The position numbers and the translations under genes are program-made. From NCBI RefSeq assembly GCF_946482535.1, contig NZ_CAMLRU010000177.1, positions 1 to 5,285 of the forward strand: a DNA stretch of 5,285 nt. Direction: 5' to 3'. The notes below the pieces were generated by a model that saw only the letters and a program-made list of their open reading frames with translations, made no database searches and was not told the DNA's origin. Of this stretch, positions 1 to 5,285 are shown one piece after another. This stretch comes from an uncultured Flavobacterium sp. Lineage in GTDB: Bacteria > Bacteroidota > Bacteroidia > Flavobacteriales > Flavobacteriaceae. The first letter of the stretch is position 1, and each line of letters starts with the position of its first letter.

Positions 1-3000
1 TGATTGGCACCACCATTAATATTATAAGTAATGGTAGAAGTACTATTTGGTAATAAGCCGGTAACATTAAATGTTCCCTCATTACCGTCACAAACTTCTT
101 CGGCACTACTTTGTGTAATACCTCCAAAAGTTGGCGGTGCAGCAGTTGTAGTAGCTGATTTTGTATTCGAATTTGCTGAAGTACTATTGGTACTATTGGC
201 TCTTACTCTGTAATAATAAGTAGTAATTGGTGATAGGTTAGTGTCAACAACATAACTGGTAACATTACCTACATCCAAATTACTGTAACCTGAAACAAAG
301 CTTGGAGTAAAAATAGTTTGGTCACCGTTTACAACGATATCATCAATTCCAACCCCAGCAGTTCCTGTAGCGGCCAATGTTTGGAAACGAACTTTTACTT
401 GTGATAAAGGTAATGATGCAAGGGCGGTACTTAAATTAAAAGAGCTCATTGCTGTCATAGTACTATTAGCAGGAGTTCTAGTTCCTAATGGTGTCCAAGT
501 GGCACCATTATCTGTTGAAAAAGAAACTGTAATTGTGGCTTGTGCAGCGGTAACCGTTCCAAAAGTTCTTGCTCTAAAAGTCAATACCAAATTAGAATAA
601 TTAGTTAAATCCATAACAGGAGAAACTGATACTGAAGTGGTTTTTAAAAATCCTAGGTATGGAGACCCTCCTCCTTGCTGTGTAATATCAGTTTCTGACC
701 ATCCACTTGCCCCGATTGTACCGGTATTATTAATCACGTTCTGACTCGGGTTACTTGAAGTGGTTCCGAATATTGAAGAAGTACTGACATCTAAGAAATA
801 TTTTGTAGCTCCCGGAACAGACTGCCAATTAGCGGTAAATTGATTGTGCACAACATTAGAAGCATCATCAGCTGTTGGTGCGGATAAGTTTGAAGTAGTA
901 AAGTTAAGTGTACTACCATAAACAGTTCCTGTTGCATCGGTAGCAAGCGCTCTGTAATAATAAATGGTATTAGCGGATAAACCTGTGATAGAAGCATTGA
1001 AAGCAACAGTTGTACTTCCTGATAAATCGTTATTAATGCTATACTCTATACCTGAAGCTGTAACACCTGAACAACCTTCTGTGTAAGAACCTGCTAAAGT
1101 AACTCCTGTTGAAGTTATAGCTGAAGCTAAACCTGTTGTCACAGAAACCGGAGTGTTAATTCCTGTTCCGGAAGCAGCAAACGTAAAATCAGGGGAAAGT
1201 CCTCCTCCGTTGATACTAACTGTTCCATTAAAAGCACCCGTTACCGTTGGAGCAAACTTAACCCAAACTTGTTGTGCGGTTAAAGAGGTAGAAGAATTTG
1301 GAACCGTCAATGGATTCGAATAAGTTCCATTTTGTGTCAAAGAGAAACTCAATTCAGTTGACGACGATCCAACTGATAAATTACTACTGTCTAAATTGGC
1401 TCCATCAAAAGTAAAACTTCCTGTACCAAAAGAATTAGAACCTGTAGTACAAACATTTCCGAAATCAGCTAACGGTGTAGTTACTGTTAAAAACGCTGAT
1501 AAGTTTTCCAAAGTAGTACCGTTCGATGTCGGTCCGAATCCTGTTTCAACATTAGCACCATTTCTGGCTTTTACATCAAAAGTATATAATGTATTGCTTA
1601 GTAAATTACTAACTGTTAATGTTGAAGTCCATTGTGGCGTCTGTGTAGAGCCATTTTCATACTGCCAAACTGCTGAAGCTCCTAAAGTTCCATCTGCTTG
1701 AACATAATAAGTATTTGAACCTGATACAACTCTAATCGCAATTTGTGTATCTGTATTAGGTGTAGAAGCACCGGATAAATCTAAATCCAAACTATCAACT
1801 TGCGGGTTACTCACAGTAATTGCTGTTGTTGGAGTTTGGGCCAATGTGTAAAAAGTTACTGAATTACCATAAACAGTACCGTTTATATTAGAAGCATAAG
1901 CTCTAAAAGAATATTGTTTATTGGAGGACAATGTTGAAGTAGTACCTACTGTAAACAATCCAGTACCGGTACTAAAACTATTATTGATCTCTTGAGTCAC
2001 CCCGATTTCTCCTATAGATGGATTTGAATTAGCACTTGTCAAAGCTATAACAGCACCATTCCCGGTGATGGCAGAACCTCCTATATCGGTAACGTTTCCT
2101 CCTAAAGTAGCAGAAACTGATGTAATGTCTGTTGCAGGTGAAGTGGTAGCCACAGTAGGTGGTGCTGATTCAGCTGTACCATATATAATTACGTCATCTA
2201 GTCTAAAAGTACCTGCTGATGAAGCCGCTGTACCACCTAAATCTGCTCTTTGAGTACCATAGGGATATACTCTAAAAGTTACTGTTCCATTTACCGGAGA
2301 AACAAAGTCAGCAAAATCCCAAGTTAATGTAGTTCCTGTTGTAGGCGTTAATTCTACATTACCCATAGAAGTAGAAGTAGCAAAACCATCTGTACTGTAA
2401 CGTACCTCTAATTGATTTGGAGCAGTACTACTTCCCGAACGTAAAAATGACAACTTCGTTAAATTTAATCGATAGCCCGTAGCTGCAGTGGCAGAAAATT
2501 GAATGTAAGAACTATTGTTGATTGAAGCAGTGTTATTCAAATTATTTGATGTAAACAAATTTGCCGAAGTAGTACAAACAACTGTTGACCTTGTAGCCTC
2601 TGCTCCTGTTGTATTCACTGCGGTAACAGGAACATTTCCTTGTGTCGGACAAGCAGCAGCACCTGTAAACTGGTTCAAGTACATAGCTGTTTCAACCAAT
2701 CTAGTTTGGGTTAAATCAGGTGCAGCAGCATAATTGGTATTACCCGCTTGTTTTGCTGTAATTGTTACTGAACCTAAACCAACAATAGTTAAAACATTTC
2801 CAGATATTGTAGCCACATTGGTGTCTGAACTTTCAAAAGTAACCGGTAACGATGAACTAGCAGTAGCAGCTAGGGTAATCGCAGGTGTTAAAGACGTTAA
2901 AGTTGGAATGGTACCAAAAAATGTTATGGTCTGAGAAATTTGAGTAATTGTTGCATCAGGAATTACAGGTTGCGTCAACAAATAATTTCCTGCTTTTGTT

Positions 3001-4925
3001 CCACTTAAGGTATAACCGGTAACAGTGACAGGCTGTAAACCAGCATTGGATGTTGCAAAATTTGCTACAGGCGTACCACTTATTGTCACATCATCACCGT
3101 TAATTGGTGCCGGATCTAACACTGCTGTACCAGTCAAAGTAGCCGTTGTTGTATTGTCATAAGGTTTATCCAAAGCAGAAATTCCGGTAATGGTAATTCC
3201 TAGCGGGGTAACCATTAACGTCTGGTTGACACTAATAGCAGGATTGTGAGTAGCACTACCCGCTTGAGAAGCCGTAATTGTGGTAGTTCCTGCACCAACA
3301 ATTACCGCAGTACTGCCGGATATCGTAGCCACACTAGTATTAGAACTTGAATAGGTTATTGGGTTTCCTTCAGGATTGTCAGAGGTAGCTAACAATGGCA
3401 CACTAACTGTACCATATGGAGTATCTGCAAGCGATGGAAAAGTAATAACTTGATCAAACAAACTTGAAGGAGTAATACTTCTTGGAGTAACTGTTGGTTG
3501 CGCAAGTGAATAATTACCGGCTTTTGTTCCGGTTATAGAAAATCCCGTTACAGTGATAGTATAGGGCCCACCAACTGCTGCCGAAGAATAATTGGCTACA
3601 GCCGTTCCACTCAAAACCACATCATCTGAAAACAAAACTCCGTTTAAAACAGGCGTTCCCGTTAAAGTAGCCACAGTATTACCGTCGAACTGTTTGTCTT
3701 GAGAATCCAACCCGGTAATAGTCAGCCCTAAAGGAGTTACAGTATTTCCGGTAGCAGAAGTAGTAATATTAACGCTAGTTGCGGCACCTCCTCCAGTTAA
3801 AACAACACCGGCTACACCATTATAACTTCCGCTTACTGATGCATTTTCTGCTAAGCGAACCCAAAGTGTTGCACCGGCAGTTAACCCCGTAATCGGTGTA
3901 CTTTGAAAACCGGTTGTGGCACTTGTCGCCGAAACCTCAAAGTTTGTTTGCGGGGTTGCAGTTATTGTAGCTGCGGTCAAATTAGTTCCGGTAGCAATAG
4001 TCTCTACTGCCGTTGAAGCAGTTCCATAAGTAGTAGTCAATGCACTACTTAGAGTTTGTGGAGTTAATAAAGGACTAGGAGCACTTGGTAATGAATTTGA
4101 ATACTCTATGTCATCTAAATAAATTGTTCCCGGTGTGGCAGCATTAACTTGATGATTAAAAGCAAATGAATCAAAATTGGCATTGTTTGCTAATGAACCT
4201 CTGGCCAAATTGCTCCCAACTTTAACTCCATCAACCCACAAATCCCAAGTCCCTGCAGCCAATGAGTTTGATCCTGACCGGGTATAATTTTGGGAAGTTG
4301 ATTCATTATTTGCATAAACCTCTACTGAATAAACCGGACTACCGGTTTGAACAAAAAGTGAAGTAGGATTGGTGAGTCCTGTTGTAATAAAAGTCCCTGC
4401 TGTATTCATTACACGATAACTGACAGCCGATGAAGTAGTCAAGACCCACTCAATTGAAGCAAAAGTCTGTGCAGCAGTCATAGCGTTATTATCACTAAAA
4501 TTAGTCCCATCTCCTAAAGTAAAACGATATACACCTGTACTCCCACCGGAAAAGGCAATATTAAATTTTACATACCCAACTTTAGTAGCAGTAGTCCAAT
4601 CATAAATTGAAAATTTTGAAGTTGAGGTTGAACCTGTGTTTGAAGTAAATTGTAATTCGGAATCTGATCCCAAGGCTGACAAACCGGGGCTTACCAATGC
4701 AAAAGAACCCGGATTTGTACCTACTCTTACCCTTGAACTCCCGGATGTAGGAGTTGGCAAGAAGGTATTAACAGAAGCTGTTGAGCTAGTAAATGTACCT
4801 GTACCTGTTCCAAAATTATAAATCCACGGTTGGGACCAACCTACTTGGAAATTGAACATAAATAACATCACAAAGCTCCAAAACAAAAGCCAAGATGGCT
4901 TTCTAAAAAGTAACATATTTTTCAT
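1..4925 (-). CDS. Giant secreted multidomain beta-sandwich protein (adhesin-like, probable T9SS cargo), C-terminus outside window
   Basis: I read the frame codon by codon from the ATG at 4925-4923 to the window edge: 1641 codons with no stop and no sign of a frameshift. The start is set by an in-frame TAG upstream (4955-4953) with no other ATG between; a second Met at residue 4 is the only close alternative. No Shine-Dalgarno sequence is visible, only A/T-rich leader, which is common in this phylum. Residues 1-32 look like a signal peptide. The rest is Ser/Thr/Asn/Gly-rich beta-sandwich modules: jelly-roll-like domains, YDG and Big_2-like units, FN3-like domains and a choice-of-anchor-D-like domain. 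Such arrays are known in flavobacterial surface adhesins and in the non-catalytic parts of secreted enzymes. No catalytic motif is visible in these 1641 residues. The preceding gene on the same strand ends in a T9SS sorting domain, so export by that route is a reasonable inference, but this protein's own C-terminus is not seen. Binding partner unknown. Confidence 0.93.
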   Translation of the reverse strand, partial: MKNMLLFRKPSWLLFWSFVMLFMFNFQVGWSQPWIYNFGTGTGTFTSSTASVNTFLPTPTSGSSRVRVGTNPGSFALVSPGLSALGSDSELQFTSNTGSTSTSKFSIYDWTTATKVGYVKFNIAFSGGSTGVYRFTLGDGTNFSDNNAMTAAQTFASIEWVLTTSSAVSYRVMNTAGTFITTGLTNPTSLFVQTGSPVYSVEVYANNESTSQNYTRSGSNSLAAGTWDLWVDGVKVGSNLARGSLANNANFDSFAFNHQVNAATPGTIYLDDIEYSNSLPSAPSPLLTPQTLSSALTTTYGTASTAVETIATGTNLTAATITATPQTNFEVSATSATTGFQSTPITGLTAGATLWVRLAENASVSGSYNGVAGVVLTGGGAATSVNITTSATGNTVTPLGLTITGLDSQDKQFDGNTVATLTGTPVLNGVLFSDDVVLSGTAVANYSSAAVGGPYTITVTGFSITGTKAGNYSLAQPTVTPRSITPSSLFDQVITFPSLADTPYGTVSVPLLATSDNPEGNPITYSSSNTSVATISGSTAVIVGAGTTTITASQAGSATHNPAISVNQTLMVTPLGITITGISALDKPYDNTTTATLTGTAVLDPAPINGDDVTISGTPVANFATSNAGLQPVTVTGYTLSGTKAGNYLLTQPVIPDATITQISQTITFFGTIPTLTSLTPAITLAATASSSLPVTFESSDTNVATISGNVLTIVGLGSVTITAKQAGNTNYAAAPDLTQTRLVETAMYLNQFTGAAACPTQGNVPVTAVNTTGAEATRSTVVCTTSANLFTSNNLNNTASINNSSYIQFSATAATGYRLNLTKLSFLRSGSSTAPNQLEVRYSTDGFATSTSMGNVELTPTTGTTLTWDFADFVSPVNGTVTFRVYPYGTQRADLGGTAASSAGTFRLDDVIIYGTAESAPPTVATTSPATDITSVSATLGGNVTDIGGSAITGNGAVIALTSANSNPSIGEIGVTQEINNSFSTGTGLFTVGTTSTLSSNKQYSFRAYASNINGTVYGNSVTFYTLAQTPTTAITVSNPQVDSLDLDLSGASTPNTDTQIAIRVVSGSNTYYVQADGTLGASAVWQYENGSTQTPQWTSTLTVSNLLSNTLYTFDVKARNGANVETGFGPTSNGTTLENLSAFLTVTTPLADFGNVCTTGSNSFGTGSFTFDGANLDSSNLSVGSSSTELSFSLTQNGTYSNPLTVPNSSTSLTAQQVWVKFAPTVTGAFNGTVSINGGGLSPDFTFAASGTGINTPVSVTTGLASAITSTGVTLAGSYTEGCSGVTASGIEYSINNDLSGSTTVAFNASITGLSANTIYYYRALATDATGTVYGSTLNFTTSNLSAPTADDASNVVHNQFTANWQSVPGATKYFLDVSTSSIFGTTSSNPSQNVINNTGTIGASGWSETDITQQGGGSPYLGFLKTTSVSVSPVMDLTNYSNLVLTFRARTFGTVTAAQATITVSFSTDNGATWTPLGTRTPANSTMTAMSSFNLSTALASLPLSQVKVRFQTLAATGTAGVGIDDIVVNGDQTIFTPSFVSGYSNLDVGNVTSYVVDTNLSPITTYYYRVRANSTNSTSANSNTKSATTTAAPPTFGGITQSSAEEVCDGNEGTFNVTGLLPNSTSTITYNINGGAN
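3..143 (-). other. Start of a further Ig-like module, cut by the window edge (residues 1595-1641)
   Basis: After the split FN3 comes APPTFGGITQSSAEEVCDGN, then GTFNVTGLLPNSTSTITY. The 'VC.G...TF.VTGL.PNST.TI.Y.I' pattern is a repeated Ig-like module in flavobacterial secreted proteins, and normally several copies occur in a row. This suggests more such modules lie beyond the window. Confidence 0.5.
144..881 (-). other. FN3-like module 4 split by an inserted jelly-roll-like domain (residues 1349-1594)
   Basis: The first part (about 1349-1388) is the front of a standard flavobacterial FN3: APTADDASNV, then QFTANWQSVPGATKYFLDVS with conserved Trp1367. The rear half (about 1541-1594) follows only after 152 residues: FVSGYSNLDVGNVTSY, LSPITTYYYRVRA and SANSN. 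Joined directly, the halves give about 94 residues, the normal FN3 length. The 1389-1540 insert (nt 306-761) has its own pattern: WSETDITQQGGGS, VSFSTDNGATWTPLG, LSQVKVRFQTLAATG and IDDIVVNG, like a choice-of-anchor/MAM-type jelly roll. The nesting is inferred from motif order; a structure prediction would settle it. Confidence 0.65.
894..1148 (-). other. FN3-like module 3 (residues 1260-1344)
   Basis: The segment SAITSTGVTLAGSYTEGCSG leads into ASGIEYSINNDLSGS and then ITGLSANTIYYYRALATDAT and GTVYGSTLNFTT. This is the same FN3-like family as module 1, with the same 'GTVYG' G-strand turn. At 85 residues it is compact and complete. Confidence 0.65.
1152..1511 (-). other. Choice-of-anchor-D-like module (residues 1139-1258)
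   Basis: Key segments are LADFGNVCTTGSNSF at the start, VWVKFAPTVTGAFNGTVSI in the second half, and FAASGTG at the end. The 'DFG.V......S' opening, 'V.V.F.PT..G...G...I' core and 'SGTG' closing match the choice-of-anchor D (ASH/MSP-like) Ig fold common in secreted Bacteroidota proteins. Cys1159 (in GNVCTT) has no obvious partner inside the module. Confidence 0.6.
1515..1823 (-). other. FN3-like module 2 (residues 1035-1137)
   Basis: It opens with VSNPQVDSLDLDLSG, has a central QIAIRVVSGSNTYYVQ and WQYENGST stretch, and closes with LSNTLYTFDVKARNGANVE followed by TGFGPTSNGTT. The 'L..NT.Y.F.VKARN' pattern is the usual FN3 F strand. It is more diverged than the other FN3-like modules. Confidence 0.55.
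1845..2165 (-). other. FN3-like module 1 (residues 921-1027)
   Basis: The stretch has SVSATLGGNVTDIGGSAIT near its start and ends with YSFRAYASNINGTVYGNSVTF. This matches the Bacteroidota FN3-like repeat, in which 'A.LGGNVT..GG' opens the domain and 'Y..RAYA.N..GT.YG....F.T' forms the F and G strands. It is most likely a rigid spacer. Confidence 0.6.
2178..2699 (-). other. Second jelly-roll-like module (residues 743-916)
   Basis: The module contains RLNLTKLSFLRSG, LEVRYSTDGFATS, TWDFADFVSPVNGTVTFRVYPYG and the closing FRLDDVIIYG. A strand with 'YSTDG' followed by an LDD(V/I) end is the pattern of the choice-of-anchor/MAM-like domains found in Bacteroidota secreted proteins. Cys759 and Cys783 lie 24 residues apart near its start and could form a disulfide in the periplasm or outside the cell; that is inference. 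No enzymatic residues are evident. Confidence 0.55.
2691..3740 (-). repeat. Two tandem YDG + Big_2-like units (residues 396-571 and 572-about 745)
   Basis: Each unit is about 175 residues: an 82-residue YDG-type part (396-477 and 572-653) and a bacterial Ig-like part. Both YDG parts begin VTPLG(L/I)TITG, continue with DK(Q/P)(F/Y)D and ATLTGT, contain a DDV...SGT core and end GTKAGNY.L.QP. By hand alignment with compensating one-residue gaps, about 45 of 82 positions are identical. The Ig-like parts share ITF near the start, then S(S/D)T(N/S)VATISG and T(I)TA.QAG, a Big_2 hallmark. YDG domains are known from haemagglutinin-type adhesins, so this supports an adhesin or stalk role. The copies are diverged in protein, so this is an old duplication or an independently conserved pair, not a recent DNA-level duplication. 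Confidence 0.75.
3741..4088 (-). other. Ig-like module (residues about 280-395)
   Basis: This stretch carries PQTLSSALTTTYGTAS, then GTNLTAATITATPQTNFEVS, then LWVRLAENASVSGSYNGV and a final V-L-T-G-G-G segment. That order matches a repeat common in Bacteroidota secreted proteins, in which a 'G-T-A-S' opening is followed by 'G-T-N-L', 'F-E-V-S' and 'V-R-L'. It probably acts as a spacer or stalk between the N-terminal module and the YDG repeats. The family is assigned from memory, without a profile search. Confidence 0.55.
4098..4829 (-). other. N-terminal jelly-roll-like module (residues 33-276)
   Basis: This module starts with WIYNFGTGTGTF and ends with IYLDDIEYSN. Between them are alternating strand-like stretches, for example KFSIYDWTT, GVYRFTLGDGTNFSDNN, YSVEVYANN and TWDLWVDGVKVGSNL. 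The closing LDDI(E)Y pattern is typical of concanavalin/jelly-roll domains in flavobacterial secreted proteins, and I recall similar first domains in such proteins. A carbohydrate-binding or structural role would fit, but no ligand residues can be assigned. A structure prediction giving a two-sheet sandwich would confirm it. Confidence 0.6.
4830..4925 (-). other. Signal peptide of the giant protein (residues 1-32)
   Basis: The N-terminus has a short basic start (MKN, then RKP at residues 8-10), a hydrophobic aromatic-rich core at about residues 12-26 (WLLFWSFVMLFMFNF) and a polar end (QVGWSQ). Cleavage is most likely near residues 31-32, just before PWIYNFG, where the first mature module starts. 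This is a Sec-type signal; no lipobox cysteine is present, so the protein is not a lipoprotein. The exact cleavage site is inferred. Confidence 0.8.
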
Positions 4926-4947
4926 ATAAAAAAGTTTAAAGCAAAGG

Positions 4948-4977
4948 CAAAACTAAACAATAATTGTGTTTTCCAAA
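4948..4977 (-). promoter_or_regulatory. Candidate Bacteroidota-type promoter for the giant gene
   Basis: On the minus strand, TTTG (4977-4974) is followed after 18 nt by TAGTTTTG (4955-4948). This fits the known Bacteroidota vegetative promoter pattern, a TTG/TTTG element near -33 and TAnnTTTG near -7. Transcription would start near 4941-4943, leaving a leader of only about 16-18 nt before the ATG at 4925. No experimental start is known; AT-rich DNA can give such matches by chance. Confidence 0.5.
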
Positions 4978-5098
4978 TAAAAAGATATTAACTAATTGTT
5001 AACCAACGACAAAGAATCCATTGGTCGGTTTTTCATGCATTTTATCGAGTAAATCATGCTTTTTATTTGATTGATTTTATCAGTTTTTATTTATATTT

Positions 5099-5124
5099 TA
5101 AAAAAGTATTTCTCAGAGAATACT
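5099..5124 (-). terminator. Second hairpin with U-run, possible terminator 2
   Basis: On the minus strand AGTAT (5124-5120) pairs with ATACT (5109-5105), with TCTC/GAGA-type pairing inside and one bulged A. A run of five T (5104-5100) follows directly. The stem is short and low in GC, but the following T-run is better than that of the first hairpin. The two may act as a tandem terminator insulating the giant gene. Confidence 0.4.
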
Positions 5125-5132
5125 GAATAAAT

Positions 5133-5169
5133 AAATCCCTGTCTTATTTTTGAAACAAAACAGGGATTT
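5133..5169 (-). terminator. Hairpin downstream of the T9SS gene, probable terminator 1
   Basis: AAATCCCTGT (5133-5142) and ACAGGGATTT (5160-5169) form a perfect 10-bp stem with a 17-nt loop. It begins 27 nt past the stop codon at 5197-5199. On the minus strand the stem is followed by ATTTATT, a weak U-rich tail. Position and stem make it the most likely end of the upstream transcript. Confidence 0.6.
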
Positions 5170-5196
5170 TATTAAAATATTTTATTTTACTATGCC

Positions 5197-5285
5197 CTAA
5201 CGTCTAATTACACGCAGCGTTTTCACTGCTTCATCTTGAGTGATTACTACACTATAAACTCCACTTGGGTATCGGTCTCCGATGG
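5197..5285 (-). CDS. C-terminal end of a T9SS type A sorting-domain protein (N-terminal part outside window)
   Basis: Only the last 28 codons and the TAG stop (5199-5197) are inside the window. They read IGDRYPSGVYSVVI, then TQDEAV and the closing KTLRVIRR. The 'YPSGVY.V.I.Q.....KTLRV.(K/R)(R)' ending is the recognised tail of the type A C-terminal sorting domain, which directs proteins across the outer membrane through the T9SS (Por) pathway and is removed by the sortase-like PorU during surface attachment or release. The cargo part, and so its function, cannot be seen. It is on the same strand as the giant gene, 271 bp upstream, separated by hairpins, so probably a separate transcript. Confidence 0.85.
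   Translation of the reverse strand, partial: IGDRYPSGVYSVVITQDEAVKTLRVIRR

Larger units (their letters stand above)
4926..5196. other. Intergenic region between the two secreted-protein genes
   Basis: This 271-bp AT-rich stretch contains two hairpins near the upstream gene, a candidate promoter near the downstream gene, and two short direct repeats between them: GCATGA on the minus strand at 5059-5054 and 5038-5033 (21 bp apart) and GTTAA at 5003-4999 and 4992-4988 (11 bp apart). I see no small gene, tRNA or recognisable riboswitch in it. Confidence 0.7.

Noticed and set aside
791..1006. Minus-strand 71-codon open frame
   Set aside because: It is out of frame with, and inside, the giant gene, whose own frame gives clear FN3-like motifs here.
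2691..3740. Recent DNA tandem repeat or CRISPR-like array
   Set aside because: The repetition is at protein level only, about 55% identity in the YDG parts; no short identical DNA repeats with regular spacers are present.
31..4821. Several plus-strand open frames of 60-101 codons (31-213, 1396-1701, 2065-2253, 2515-2733, 2734-2934, 4636-4821), all in the same frame
   Set aside because: They lie antisense to the continuous 1641-codon gene, share one frame relative to it, and their translations show no recognisable domain. They follow from the codon use of the Ser/Thr/Gly-rich real gene.
33..4829. Heavy O-glycosylation inferred from Ser/Thr richness
   Set aside because: By eye I found only one clear match to the Bacteroidota motif D(S/T)(A/I/L/V/M/T), DSL near residue 1044; richness in Ser/Thr alone does not support it.
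1..4925. Possible frameshift or pseudogene in so long a gene
   Set aside because: Reading every codon gave no internal stop, and recognisable modules continue in one frame from the start codon to the window edge.
5000..5030. Inverted repeat AACCAACGA / TTGGTCGGTT as an operator or hairpin
   Set aside because: Pairing has mismatches at the fifth and eighth positions and no U-run follows on either strand; too weak to call.

Overview
The window is AT-rich DNA that looks like a member of the Bacteroidota, most likely a Flavobacteriaceae genus such as Flavobacterium. Three things point there: a Por secretion system (type IX, T9SS) sorting-domain tail, a promoter candidate of the Bacteroidota type (TTTG, 18-nt gap, TAGTTTTG), and a very long secreted protein built from Ser/Thr/Asn/Gly-rich beta-sandwich modules typical of flavobacterial surface proteins. 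This assignment is by recognition; no search was run.

Layout: both coding regions read on the minus strand. (1) 5197-5285 is the last 28 codons of a secreted protein; they form the end of a T9SS type A C-terminal sorting domain. (2) 4926-5196 is a 271-bp intergenic region holding two consecutive hairpins that could end transcription of gene 1, then a candidate promoter just before gene 2. (3) 1-4925 is one uninterrupted reading frame of 1641 codons with a signal peptide. It runs off the low-coordinate end of the window, so its C-terminus, and any sorting domain or enzyme domain there, is not visible.

The large protein, in order: signal peptide (1-32); a jelly-roll-like module ending in LDDIEY (33-276); an Ig-like module (280-395); two copies of a YDG + bacterial Ig (Big_2-like) unit (396-571 and 572-about 745); a second jelly-roll-like module ending in LDDVIIYG (743-916); two fibronectin type III-like modules (921-1027, 1035-1137); a choice-of-anchor-D-like module (1139-1258); a third FN3-like module (1260-1344); a fourth FN3-like module (1349-1594) that seems to be split by a third jelly-roll-like domain (about 1389-1540); and the start of another Ig-like module (1595 onward). 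No catalytic domain is visible. The best reading is a very large exported, probably surface-attached or released, adhesin-like or scaffold protein, handled by the same T9SS route as its neighbour.

I found no mobile element, CRISPR array, RNA gene or clearly new multi-gene system. The most distinctive feature is the domain-in-domain arrangement of the fourth FN3 module.
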